The position numbers were made by a program, and so were the translations under genes. Shown piece by piece: positions 38,323-46,683 of a stretch of 64,000 bases of DNA. Source of the DNA: Kribbella italica (GTDB lineage: Bacteria; Actinomycetota; Actinomycetes; Propionibacteriales; Kribbellaceae); NCBI RefSeq assembly GCF_014205135.1, contig NZ_JACHMY010000001.1:434001-498000 (forward strand). Direction: 5' to 3'. Below the pieces are notes generated by a model, which saw only the letters and a program-made list of their open reading frames with translations, was not told the DNA's origin and made no database searches. Every line of letters starts with the position of its first letter. The stretch's first letter is position 1.

Positions 38323-38394
38323 GGTGTGGGGCTCGGCGACGTCAGGACCGACGGTGGTGGCGGCCGGTAGCCTGACCGACGTGATCGATGGACG

Positions 38395-39423
38395 GTGGGG
38401 CGCGTGACGGGCAGACCACGGCTGGCCGACGTCGCGGCGCGGGCCGGGGTGTCGATGAAGACCGTGTCCAACGTGATCAACGACTTCCAGCACGTGTCGG
38501 CCGACACCCGCGCGCGGGTGCAGGCCGCGATCGACGAGATCGGCTACCGGCCGAACCTGTCGGCCCGCAACCTCGCGCTCGGGCGGGCCGGGCTGATCGC
38601 GCTCGTCGTACCGCAGCTGGACATGCCGTACTTCGCGGCGCTCGCCGGCCAGGTGCTGCAGGCCGCCGCGAAGCGCGACTGGGTGGTGCTGATCCAGCAG
38701 ACCGGCGGCGACCTCACGGTCGAACGCGACGCACTGGCCGGCCGCTTCCCGCAGCGCATCGACGGGCTGATCCTCAGCTCGACCGCGGTCGGGTCGGCGG
38801 AGTTGCGCAAGCGGACCGACCGGACGCCGCTGGTGATGCTCGGCGACCGCAACTACCAGGGCGCCGCGCAGCACGTTGCCATCGACAACGTCGCGGCGGC
38901 CGCGGCCGCGGTCACGCACTTGGCCGAGCTCGGGCGGCGACGGATCGCGATGATCGGGTCGAGCCCGGGGGATCGGCGGCACCCGCGGCTGGTCGGGTAC
39001 CGGCTGGCGATGAAGGCGGCCGGGCTGCCGATCGACGACCGCCTGATCAAGCCGGTCCGGAACAACCTCGGCGAGGAGGGCGAGCAGCAGATGACCGCCC
39101 TGCTGGCCGAGCACGCGCAGGATCCGCCGGACGCGGTGTTCTGCGTGACCGACTGGGTCGCGCTGGGCGTCGTCCGGGCGCTGCGGACGCGGGGGTTCCG
39201 GGTGCCCGAGGACGTCGCGGTGGTCGGGTTCGACGACATCCCGTACGGGCGGGCGGCGACGCCGACGCTGTCGACGATCTCGCCGGACCGGTCGGCGATC
39301 GCGCGGCTGGCGGTGGACTCGCTGCAGGCGCAGTTCGAGGCGGCCGCGGCCGGTACGGCGTACGAGGTGGGGGAGCAGCAGGCGGCGTTCCGGCTCGTGG
39401 TGCGGGAGAGCTCGGGCGGCTGA
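38395..39423 (+). CDS. LacI-family transcriptional regulator
   Basis: A 342-residue regulator. The N-terminal HTH reads RLADVAARAGVSMKTVSNVI, with the hinge helix NLSARNLALGR, followed by a periplasmic-binding-protein-like effector domain (VVGFDDIPYGR near 280). GTG 38395 is used; GTG 38404 is possible. It closes the sulfatase/ABC cluster and probably represses it, most likely through the palindrome at 33735-33748. Confidence 0.9.
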   Translation: MGRVTGRPRLADVAARAGVSMKTVSNVINDFQHVSADTRARVQAAIDEIGYRPNLSARNLALGRAGLIALVVPQLDMPYFAALAGQVLQAAAKRDWVVLIQQTGGDLTVERDALAGRFPQRIDGLILSSTAVGSAELRKRTDRTPLVMLGDRNYQGAAQHVAIDNVAAAAAAVTHLAELGRRRIAMIGSSPGDRRHPRLVGYRLAMKAAGLPIDDRLIKPVRNNLGEEGEQQMTALLAEHAQDPPDAVFCVTDWVALGVVRALRTRGFRVPEDVAVVGFDDIPYGRAATPTLSTISPDRSAIARLAVDSLQAQFEAAAAGTAYEVGEQQAAFRLVVRESSGG

Positions 39424-39471
39424 GCGATCCGGCCGCGCCCGAGCCGGTCGCTGCTGTCGGACGCGTCCTGT

Positions 39472-40242
39472 CTAGCGAGTGGTGGTTGCGCTGGCCTGGT
39501 CCCAGGACACGGGGGTCGTGTAGAGGACGAAGCGGTAGTCGCGGGTCTTGCTGTAGCGGTAGGACATCGTGGCGACGCCGGCTGAGTTGGTGGTGACGGC
39601 CTTCAGGCCCTTCCAGGTCGTCGTCCCGCGCTCCTTGAACTGGAACGCGCCCTTCGCCGATCGCTTGAAGTAGCTGTCGCTCGCGGTCGAGTACAGCAGC
39701 GAGGTCCCGGTCAGCGTCACGACGTCGCTCGTCCGCTTGCTGGTGATCCAGGCGGCGGTCGCGAGCCGGATGTCGGACTTGACGGTGTTCTGCGTCAGCG
39801 GGTTGCTTCCGCTGTCGAAGGCCCCCGACGGACGCCACGTGTGCAGCCCGATGGTGTGGAAGTCGTAGACGTCCCAGCTTTCCTGGGTAGTCCCGCTGAT
39901 GAAGTACGCGCCGCCCTGGCTTCCTTGGCTCGGGTGGATCAGATCCCAGCCCGACGAACCACCGTTCAGCGAGCAGATGCTCGAGGCCGACAGCTTGAAC
40001 TCCTTGTACGGCTGCCCGATGACCACCCGGTACGGCGCCGTCAGGGTGCAGGCCGCAGCGGTCTGGGCGCTGGCTGGTGTGGCGATGAGGGCTGCCGTTG
40101 CCAGCATCAGCGCGGCGGTCACAGCTGCCCAGGGGCGTGGCCGAGCCGGCCCTTGACGTGGCGCTTGACCTTGCCGGCGGCGCGCTGGAGTCGCTGACGA
40201 TCGACTGCGCCGCGTTGCTGCCGCAGATGTCTTCGTACGCAT
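39472..40242 (-). CDS. secreted protein of unknown function
   Basis: A 256-residue protein with a long basic N-terminus, a hydrophobic helix (AAVTAALMLATAALIATPASA) with an AxA cut site near 59, and an exported domain. The C-terminal part (YRYSKTRDYRFVLYTT) has the Y-R-F pattern and beta strands of small Ig-like domains. Two conserved Cys lie early (ACTLTAPY and ICSLNGG). It stands alone, opposite the LacI gene; tandem 41-bp repeats lie upstream. Confidence 0.8.
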   Translation of the reverse strand: MRTKTSAAATRRSRSSATPARRRQGQAPRQGPARPRPWAAVTAALMLATAALIATPASAQTAAACTLTAPYRVVIGQPYKEFKLSASSICSLNGGSSGWDLIHPSQGSQGGAYFISGTTQESWDVYDFHTIGLHTWRPSGAFDSGSNPLTQNTVKSDIRLATAAWITSKRTSDVVTLTGTSLLYSTASDSYFKRSAKGAFQFKERGTTTWKGLKAVTTNSAGVATMSYRYSKTRDYRFVLYTTPVSWDQASATTTR

Positions 40243-40272
40243 GATTCAACCCCCAAGGTGTTGTTTCCCTAG

Positions 40273-40355
40273 CCATGGATCCTTGACGTGATGAGCAACG
40301 AGGGCAAGTCTCGCCATGGACTCTTGACGTGATGAGCAACGGGGGGCAAGTCTCG
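40273..40355. repeat. 41/42-bp tandem direct repeat
   Basis: Two units (40273-40313 and 40314-40355) share CCATGGA, then TTGACGTGATGAGCAACG and GGCAAGTCTCG; they differ at a few bases and one added G. TTGACG in each resembles a -35. They lie just upstream of the secreted-protein gene on the other strand. Confidence 0.75.
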
Positions 40356-40506
40356 CTACGAATGCGCGGTGTGGTGGCCCGCGACAGGCGATGGCGCTCG
40401 TGAACTTCACCTTTCGAGTCGCCGGGGCTGAGGTGGTGAGCGCCGGCCGGGCCCGTGCGCCGGACGGTCGATGGTGCGCGCGTTCTCGCGGTGGTTGGTC
40501 TTTTTG

Positions 40507-40765
40507 CCGCCGACGGTGGCGGGCCCGCGCGCGGCCGGGCGGGTCGCCGCGACGTGGCGGGCGCGCGGCCGGGCGGTTGCCGCCGACGTGGCCGGTACGC
40601 GTGGCCGGGTGGTTGCTGACCATGCGGCGGGCATGCGGCCGATCGGATGGCCGCCGATGCTGGGGGCTGGGGAAATGAGCGCTGCCCGGCCCGGGCACGC
40701 GCGCTCGGGTGGATGGTCGCTGACGTGGCGGGTACGCGGCTGGTCGGGTGGCCGCCGACGCTGAC
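40507..40765. repeat. degenerate 33-38-bp tandem repeats; no gene between 40356 and 40903
   Basis: Five or six loosely related units, each about GTTGCCGCCGACGTGGC then GG(T/C)ACGCG-GGCCGGGTG. The unit length wanders and frames open on both strands are repeat-driven, so I do not call a gene. From 40766 to 40903 I see nothing clear. Confidence 0.5.
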
Positions 40766-40903
40766 GGTCGAGGCTTGTACGCCACGCCGACCGCGGTCAG
40801 CGCGGCGACAGCGTGGTGGCGGGCACCCCTCGGCAGCGCGCACAAGACACCCCTGGCACGCAGACGTGGCTGATGGCCGCGTGCCGGGTGAGCATCGCGG
40901 AGG

Positions 40904-42220
40904 TCAGCTGGGCATGAGCTCGGCACGATCCGGCGGCGGGCGGCTGCGGGGAGTGGCTGAGTGGCCGGCGGCTGAGTAGGCGGTGGAGTGGGGTGGGCGG
41001 GTAAAGGGAGTGGCTGAGGGACGGGCGGGCGAGTGCACGGTGGAGTGCGTCGGACTCGTCCACGGTGGGCGGACGATCGTGGGGCGGCCGGTCTCGGTGC
41101 TGAGGGTCCAGTGGCCCTGGTGGACGTCGATGTGGTGTCGCTTGCAGAGCAGAGCGAGGTTCGTGATGCGGGTTTCGCCGCCATCGGCCCAATGGACGAC
41201 GTGGTGGGCTTCGGACATGGCCGGCGGGGCGCCGCAGATGATGCAGCCCTGGTCGCGGACGTTCAGCGCCCGGCGAATGGCGGGAGTGACGAAGCGGTGC
41301 TCGGTGCCGACGTCGAGTGGTTCGGAGTCCGATCCGAGGACCAGCGGGATCACTCCGGCGTCGCAGGCGATGCGACGGACGGTGGCTGCCGACAGCGTGG
41401 CGCCCGAGGCGAGGGAGCCCGTGCCAGTGCCAGTAGTCAGGGCGTCCAGGCCGATGGTGACGGTGACGTGGGGCTTGATGGCGCCGTGGGCGGGGACGGC
41501 GGTACCAGTCGCGGCAGCGGACTCAAGCACGCCGGTCAGGGCGTCGGCCTGGCGCCGGCCTCGGCTGCGGGGGTCTCGCCGGCCGTCGAGAGTCTTGCGG
41601 GGCTTGGCGCCCGCGAAGACGAGGGTCTGGAGCAGCTCGGCGTGCGCGCCGGCGAGGTAGCCGCCGAACTCGATGCCGAGTTCGCCGCGTTTCAGCCACA
41701 GGTTCTCGGCTGCCAGGGCCTGGCGCTCGTCGGGCTCGGTGCCGTCGGTGTCGAGGGTGTCCCGGACGCGTTTGCCCAGCGAGCGGAGGTCGGCGGGGCA
41801 CAGCACTTGGCCGGACTTGACGAGTTCGCGCTCGGCGACCTGGAGATCCTCAACAGGCACCTGGGCCGTCGCAGGGATCCGCTCGAGCGCGGTGACGATG
41901 GCGTCGGCCTGGCCAGGATGAAGCCGTACTGAGTCGTCGGGCAGGTTCAACGCGGCGCGAACCTGCTCGTACTTCGGCAGCGCGAGGGCCAGCCGGAGGT
42001 CACGGCGTACGTCGGTGTGGTCGAGACGATGACGGGTCGAGATCAGCTGGACGGTGCCGCGCGCGCCGATCTCAGCGGCATGACCGTTGGCGTCGAGTCC
42101 GGCAAGCAGCTCAAGACGGTAGGTCTGCAGGCGGTCGAGTTGCGCTTGCACGCCGTCGAGAGTGGTCAGCATCTCGCTGCCACTCATCGACCACACCGGG
42201 CGCTGCCCGAACTCTTCCAT
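40904..42220 (-). CDS. DUF222/HNH endonuclease-like protein (13E12 family)
   Basis: A 438-residue protein. Residues about 10-300 form the DUF222 region; the HNH domain near 345 reads CIICGAPPAMSEAHHVVHWA, then NLALLCKRHHIDVHQGHW, with both CxxC-like pairs and the catalytic His. ATG 42220 gives the normal length; a longer frame to 42829 covers the divergent methyltransferase. The C-terminal 50 residues are Pro/Ser-rich and repetitive. Such proteins are spread in actinobacteria with dispersed copies; whether they cut DNA in cells is not settled. A perfect 20-bp palindrome lies just upstream. Confidence 0.87.
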   Translation of the reverse strand: MEEFGQRPVWSMSGSEMLTTLDGVQAQLDRLQTYRLELLAGLDANGHAAEIGARGTVQLISTRHRLDHTDVRRDLRLALALPKYEQVRAALNLPDDSVRLHPGQADAIVTALERIPATAQVPVEDLQVAERELVKSGQVLCPADLRSLGKRVRDTLDTDGTEPDERQALAAENLWLKRGELGIEFGGYLAGAHAELLQTLVFAGAKPRKTLDGRRDPRSRGRRQADALTGVLESAAATGTAVPAHGAIKPHVTVTIGLDALTTGTGTGSLASGATLSAATVRRIACDAGVIPLVLGSDSEPLDVGTEHRFVTPAIRRALNVRDQGCIICGAPPAMSEAHHVVHWADGGETRITNLALLCKRHHIDVHQGHWTLSTETGRPTIVRPPWTSPTHSTVHSPARPSATPFTRPPHSTAYSAAGHSATPRSRPPPDRAELMPS

Positions 42221-42264
42221 ACCGACCAGTCTGCAGTACGCCGCCGACAGTTTTCGGTCCGGGA

Positions 42265-42284
42265 ATCCCTTGTGCACAAGGGAT
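42265..42284. promoter_or_regulatory. perfect 20-bp palindrome before the HNH gene
   Basis: ATCCCTTGTGCACAAGGGAT is fully symmetric, 45 bases upstream of the HNH start and 87 bases before the divergent methyltransferase. It could be an operator or a site recognised by the HNH protein itself. Confidence 0.55.
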
Positions 42285-42370
42285 CTGGCAATTGGCCGGT
42301 TTCGGCCAGGTCTTGGTGGCTGTGGAAAACCTCGCTGAGGAACGACGTGTCGTCGCCTACGATCGCGGGC

Positions 42371-43126
42371 ATGAACAGCGCCGAGGTCGTGGCCCAGAAC
42401 CGGCAGTACTGGCAGGCGCTCGCGCCGCATCGGCCGGGCGAGTCCGTCGAGTTCTTCCGCGCCGGCGGCAGCGCGCTCAACCCGGACGAGCTTGCGGCGG
42501 TCGGCGACGTGAGCGGACGGCGGGTGCTCCAGCTGGCGTGCTCGGTCGGCGACGAGGCGCTGACCTTCGCCGGGCTCGGTGCTGACGTCACCGCGGTCGA
42601 CCTGGCGCCGACCCACCTCTCGACTGGCCGCGCCAAGGCGGGCGCGCTCGGATTGTCCGTCGACTTCCGGGAGCAGGACATGATGGCGCTCGATCCCGAG
42701 CTGACCGGGTTCGATCTGATCTTCATCTCGTGGGGTGGCATTTGCTGGGTGCCAGATCTGACCAGTTGGGCCGCAGACCTGTCCACGCGGCTCGCGCCAG
42801 GCGGCGTACTGGTGATCAGTGAGCACCACCCGCTCTGGGAGGTCCTCACTGTCACCGCCCCCATGAGCGTCAACGGCGACTACTTCGCCCCCGCCCGCGT
42901 CGGCTATGCCGACCCGCTCAAGGCCCCGGAGATCACTCGCGAACTCGAGTCGCCGATCCTCAGCCGCAGTTTCGTCTGGAGCCTCGGTGCCCTCACGACC
43001 GCCGTACTGGCTGCCGGCCTCACCCTCCGATCCCTGCAGGAGTTCGCCGCGCCCGAGATGTACGCCGCCCTCGGCGACAAAGCCGCCTGGCTCCCCGCTA
43101 CCTACCTCCTCACCGCAACCCGCTGA
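42371..43126 (+). CDS. class I SAM-dependent methyltransferase
   Basis: A 251-residue methyltransferase. The SAM motif I reads VLQLACSVGDEALTFAGLGA near 58 (Gly-poor variant: ACSVGD in place of GCGxG), followed by VTAVDLAPTHL and a motif near FDLIFISWGG. The substrate cannot be predicted. It is divergent from the HNH gene and followed at once by a HAD remnant. Confidence 0.85.
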   Translation: MNSAEVVAQNRQYWQALAPHRPGESVEFFRAGGSALNPDELAAVGDVSGRRVLQLACSVGDEALTFAGLGADVTAVDLAPTHLSTGRAKAGALGLSVDFREQDMMALDPELTGFDLIFISWGGICWVPDLTSWAADLSTRLAPGGVLVISEHHPLWEVLTVTAPMSVNGDYFAPARVGYADPLKAPEITRELESPILSRSFVWSLGALTTAVLAAGLTLRSLQEFAAPEMYAALGDKAAWLPATYLLTATR

Positions 43127-43127
43127 G

Positions 43128-43343
43128 GTGCGCCGCTTCGTCGTACTGGATGCTATGGGCGTGCTCTACCGACACGGCAACGTGGTCACGAGCCTGCTCA
43201 TCCCGTACCTGCGTGCCCACGGCTGCACCGCCACCGAGCCGGCATATGCCTCCACCCGACAACGCAGTCGCCACTTGACCACAGAAGCGGGCGGGTGGGC
43301 TGATCATGGCCAGCCCGCGTCAGGTGGTGGGCGCTGCCCGTAA
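43128..43343 (+). pseudogene. truncated HAD-family hydrolase
   Basis: A 71-codon frame starts RRFVVLDAMGVLYRHGNVV, with the catalytic Asp and DxxGVLY pattern of HAD hydrolases, and goes on as TSLLIPYLRAHGCTATEP. After about residue 45 it no longer looks like the family and ends at 43343. HAD enzymes of this type are about 200 residues long, so most of the protein is missing. Confidence 0.65.
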
Positions 43344-43370
43344 GCCGTGCACCACCGAACTGCTGGAGCG

Positions 43371-43763
43371 TCAGGCTTTCTGGCAGTCGGCGCAGGTGCC
43401 GAAGATTTCGAGGGTGTGGCTGATGTCGGCGTAGCCGTGTTCGGCGGCGACCTTGTCGGCCCAGCGTTCGACGGCGGGGCCTTCGACCTCGACGGTGCGG
43501 CCGCAGTTGCGGCAGACCAGGTGGTGGTGGTGGCCCTTGGAGCAGCGGCGGTAGGCGGTTTCGCCGTCGGCGGTGCGCAGGACGTCGACCTCGCGGGAGT
43601 CGGCCAGGGCCTGCAGCGTCCGGTAGACCGTGGTCAGGCCGACGGCCTCGCCGGAGGTGCGGAGCTCCTGGTGGATCTCCTGGGCTGTCCGGAAGTCGTC
43701 CAGGTTGTCCAGCACCGACGCCACCGCCGCGCGCTGGCGGGTGGACCTCGTACCGATCGCCAC
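43371..43763 (-). CDS. zur: zinc uptake regulator Zur
   Basis: A Fur-family zinc sensor of about 130 residues. RSTRQRAAVASVLDN starts the winged helix; GHHHHLVCRNCG near 84 and CADCQ near the end hold the metal ligands and both CxxC pairs. GTG 43763 has AGGAGG four bases upstream; ATG 43778 is an alternative. It follows the znuB gene on the same strand and, in zinc-replete cells, would repress the znu genes through the Zur box at 46631-46645. In mycobacteria the Zur gene also lies near uppS and glyS. Confidence 0.9.
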   Translation of the reverse strand: MAIGTRSTRQRAAVASVLDNLDDFRTAQEIHQELRTSGEAVGLTTVYRTLQALADSREVDVLRTADGETAYRRCSKGHHHHLVCRNCGRTVEVEGPAVERWADKVAAEHGYADISHTLEIFGTCADCQKA

Positions 43764-43876
43764 CGTTCCTCCTGTCATGAGATCACCGATTCTTCCCGGC
43801 AACTCGCCATTCTGGCAGACGTCGCCAAGTCAGCGCCTGTCGCCAAGCCACTCCCGGCCAAGTCGGCGCTTGCCAG

Positions 43877-44881
43877 TCAGTGCTCGTCCCAGTGGTCGCC
43901 GTGTGCCGCGTGCAGGTGCCCGTCGTGCACGTAGTCCACGTGGTCGCCGTGCTCGACCTTCGTGTGCCCGCACTTCTGGCCGTGTGCGTGCTCGTGCTCG
44001 TCGGTCACCACATGCGGCTCCGGACCCGGTACCCCGACCTCGGGCTCTTCATCAGCCAGCGGAGCCTGTACGGCGCGCCGCCGGCGGACCAGCGCTCCCG
44101 CCGCGGCCGCGGCGACGAAGCACGCGAGAGCCAGGACGACGATCGTCGCGCCCGGCGCCACGTTCGCGTTGTACGACGTGATGATCCCCGCCAGACACAC
44201 CAGTACGCCGATCCCGCACGCCGTCACGAACGTCGACCGGAACGACCGCGTCAGCTGTTGCGCGGTCGCCACCGGCACCACCATCAGCGCGCTGACCAGC
44301 AGCAGCCCGACGGTCCGCATCGCGACCGTCACGGTCACCGCGGCCATCACCGCGATCAGCAGGTTGAGCAGCTGGACGCGCAGCCCGGTGACCCGGGCGA
44401 ACTCCTCGTCCTGGCACACCGCGAACAGCTGCGGCCCGAGCCCGACAGCGACGACCAGTACGACGACCGCCAGCCCGACCACGACGTACAGGTCGGACGG
44501 CGAGACGGTGGTCAGCGAGCCGAACAGGTACGTGTTCAGCGTCGCGGCACCCTGACCGGCCAGGCCGATCAGCAGCACACCACCCGCGATCCCGCCGTAG
44601 AAGAGCAACGACAGCGCGACGTCGCCGCTGGTCTTCCCACGGGCCCGGATCAGCTCGATCGCACTAGCGCCCACCACCGCGACCAGGATCGCCGTCAGCA
44701 CCGGCGCCGTTCCGGTCAGTAGCCCGAGGGCGACCCCGGTGATCGCGATGTGCCCGATCCCGTCACCCATCAGCGCCAGCCGCCGCTGCACCAGGTACGT
44801 CCCGATCGCCGGCGCCGACAGCCCGGTCAGCAGCCCGGCGATCAGCGCCCGCTGCATGAACTCCAGCTCGAAGAGGGTCAT
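43877..44881 (-). CDS. znuB: zinc ABC transporter permease ZnuB, His-rich tail
   Basis: A 334-residue permease with about eight or nine helices in the ABC-3 layout (MGDGIGHIAITGVALG near 40). The last 45 residues are soluble and full of His (HEHAHGQKCGHTKVEHGDH and more), probably a cytoplasmic zinc-binding tail. ATG 44881 overlaps the znuC stop by four bases. The permease passes zinc from ZnuA into the cell with ATP from ZnuC. Confidence 0.92.
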   Translation of the reverse strand: MTLFELEFMQRALIAGLLTGLSAPAIGTYLVQRRLALMGDGIGHIAITGVALGLLTGTAPVLTAILVAVVGASAIELIRARGKTSGDVALSLLFYGGIAGGVLLIGLAGQGAATLNTYLFGSLTTVSPSDLYVVVGLAVVVLVVAVGLGPQLFAVCQDEEFARVTGLRVQLLNLLIAVMAAVTVTVAMRTVGLLLVSALMVVPVATAQQLTRSFRSTFVTACGIGVLVCLAGIITSYNANVAPGATIVVLALACFVAAAAAGALVRRRRAVQAPLADEEPEVGVPGPEPHVVTDEHEHAHGQKCGHTKVEHGDHVDYVHDGHLHAAHGDHWDEH

Positions 44882-45633
44882 CCCAGCCACCCCGGGTTGT
44901 CGTTCACCACGTGGTGAACGTGGGCGTGGGTCTGGGAGGCGTGCGGCGGGCCGTCGTACACGATCCTGCCGCGGCGGAGGACGATCGAGCGGTCGATCAG
45001 GGCGTCCATCGGGCCGAGGTCGTGGCTGACCATGACGACGGTGGTCCCGCGGGCGACGCGGACGCGGATCGCCTCGGCGAAGATGTCCTGGCTGGCCAGG
45101 TCGACGCCGGCGGTCGGCTCGTCGAGCACGAGCAGTTCCGGGTCGGACACCAGCGCACGGGCGATCAGTACTCGTTGCTGCTGGCCCCCGGACAGCTCGG
45201 CCACGGCGTCCTTGCGGCGGTCGGCCATGTCGACCAGCTCGAGCGACTCGTCCACAGCAGCCTTCTGGGCGGCCGACAGCGGCCGGAAGAACCGCCGCTT
45301 CGACAGCAGCCCGGACGACACCACCTCGTGCACGGTCGCCGGTACGCCGCCGGCTGCGGTGATCCGCTGCGGCACGTACCCGATCCGGCTCCACTGGCGA
45401 AAGCGCGGCACCGGCGTACCGAACAGCCGGACCTCGCCGCGCGCGGCCGGGAGCAGGCCGACGATCGTGCGGACCAGCGTGGACTTGCCGGAGCCGTTCG
45501 TGCCCAGTACGGCGATGACCTCACCGGGCCGGATCTGCAGGTCGATACCCCGCAGCACGAGACGACCGCCCAGGTCGACCGAGAGATCGGTGACCTGGAC
45601 GGCCTTCGCGGTGTCGGGTGAGGAGGCTGTCAC
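44878..45633 (-). CDS. znuC: zinc ABC transporter ATP-binding protein ZnuC
   Basis: A 251-residue ATPase with Walker A GTNGSGKST near 42, signature LSGGQQQRV, Walker B LLVLDEPTAGVD and an H-loop VSHD. The start overlaps the znuA stop by four bases. Length and order match manganese/zinc ATPases; the neighbouring zur and Zur box settle the metal. Confidence 0.93.
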   Translation of the reverse strand: MTASSPDTAKAVQVTDLSVDLGGRLVLRGIDLQIRPGEVIAVLGTNGSGKSTLVRTIVGLLPAARGEVRLFGTPVPRFRQWSRIGYVPQRITAAGGVPATVHEVVSSGLLSKRRFFRPLSAAQKAAVDESLELVDMADRRKDAVAELSGGQQQRVLIARALVSDPELLVLDEPTAGVDLASQDIFAEAIRVRVARGTTVVMVSHDLGPMDALIDRSIVLRRGRIVYDGPPHASQTHAHVHHVVNDNPGWLG

Positions 45634-46631
45634 GCGCAGCTGTTCGCCTTCCGGAGCTCCTGCAGGTTCTCCCGCATCAGCGAGAGGTAGGTCTCCTGTG
45701 AGTTCGCGTCCGACAGCCCCTCGATCGGGCTGAGGACCGCGGTCTTGACGTGGACGTCGCGGGCGATCGACTCGGCCACCTTCGGGCTGACGAGCTCCTC
45801 GTAGAAGATCGTGGTGACGTGCTGGCTGCGCACGATTTCCTGGACCTCCTTGATCCGCTGGGGGGTCGGCTCGGCGTCGGGGGTGAATCCGGCGATACCG
45901 ACCATCTGCAGACCGTACCGCTTCGCCAGGTAGGCGAAGGCCTCGTGACTCGTCACGAACGTCTTCAACTTGCAGGACGCCAGCCCGGACTTGTACTCCG
46001 AGTCGAGCTTGGTCACCTCACCGAGCAGCGTCTTCGCGCGCTCCTTGTACCCGTCGGCGTGCGCCGCGTCGACCTCGACCAGCTTGTCCGTGACAGCCTG
46101 TACGACGCCCGCGTAGCGGACCGGGTCGAGCCAGAAGTGCGGGTCGAGCGCGTCCTCGCTGTACGCCGCGGCCTTCACAGTCGGGCGCAGTACCGACCCG
46201 CTCGGGGTCGCGGCGCCGCCCTCCTCGTGCTCCTCGAAGTCCGCGCCGGTGGCCTCCAGTTGGGCGGCCGGGGCGATGTCGAATCCGGCACTCTTGGCGT
46301 TCTGCTCCACGGCCTCGTCGACGGCCGGCTGCAGGCCCTTCTCGAACACGACCAGCTTGGCGTCGGTGATCGTGCCGACCTGCTTCGGCGTCAGCTCCAG
46401 GTCGTGCGGCTCGACGCCCGGCGCGGTCAGCGTGGTCACGTTCACCGCGTCGCCCCCCACCGACTTGGCGATGAACTCGAGCGGGTAGAACGATGCCACC
46501 ACGTCGAGCTTGTCTCGGCTGCCGCCGGAGCCGTCGGCAGCGTTGCCGCCGCAGCCTGCGAGAGTGAGCAGGGTCAGGGCGGCAAGGCCGGCCGTGGCAG
46601 TGCGACGGACAGGACGACGACTAGATCTCAT
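45630..46631 (-). CDS. znuA: zinc-binding lipoprotein ZnuA
   Basis: A 333-residue cluster A-1 binding protein. The basic start (MRSSRRPVRRTA) leads to a hydrophobic helix and the lipobox LAGC. Metal ligands lie in PHDLELTP, LDPHFWLDP and VTSHEAFAYL; an acidic His loop EEHEEGG lies in between. ATG 46631 is preferred over ATG 46646 because the Zur box (46631-46645) and the -10 would otherwise lie inside the gene; the message is then leaderless. It heads the znuACB-zur group. Confidence 0.9.
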   Translation of the reverse strand: MRSSRRPVRRTATAGLAALTLLTLAGCGGNAADGSGGSRDKLDVVASFYPLEFIAKSVGGDAVNVTTLTAPGVEPHDLELTPKQVGTITDAKLVVFEKGLQPAVDEAVEQNAKSAGFDIAPAAQLEATGADFEEHEEGGAATPSGSVLRPTVKAAAYSEDALDPHFWLDPVRYAGVVQAVTDKLVEVDAAHADGYKERAKTLLGEVTKLDSEYKSGLASCKLKTFVTSHEAFAYLAKRYGLQMVGIAGFTPDAEPTPQRIKEVQEIVRSQHVTTIFYEELVSPKVAESIARDVHVKTAVLSPIEGLSDANSQETYLSLMRENLQELRKANSCA

Positions 46632-46667
46632 GACAATCATTTTCATTTAAACGGAACTGGTTGTCAA
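46631..46667 (-). promoter_or_regulatory. znuA promoter with Zur box
   Basis: On the minus strand -35 TTGACA (46667-46662) is followed 17 bases later by GAAAAT (46644-46639) as -10. The near-palindrome TGACAATCATTTTCA (46631-46645, plus strand) matches the actinobacterial Zur box and covers the -10, so Zur bound with zinc would block the start. The divergent YibE/F gene begins 53 bases away and could share it. Confidence 0.75.
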
Positions 46668-46683
46668 AACAGGGAGTGGACGG

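Noticed and set aside
40246..41184. Long Arg/Pro-rich frame on the minus strand
   Set aside because: It is driven by GC-rich tandem repeats and overlaps the HNH gene; no start signal or domain.
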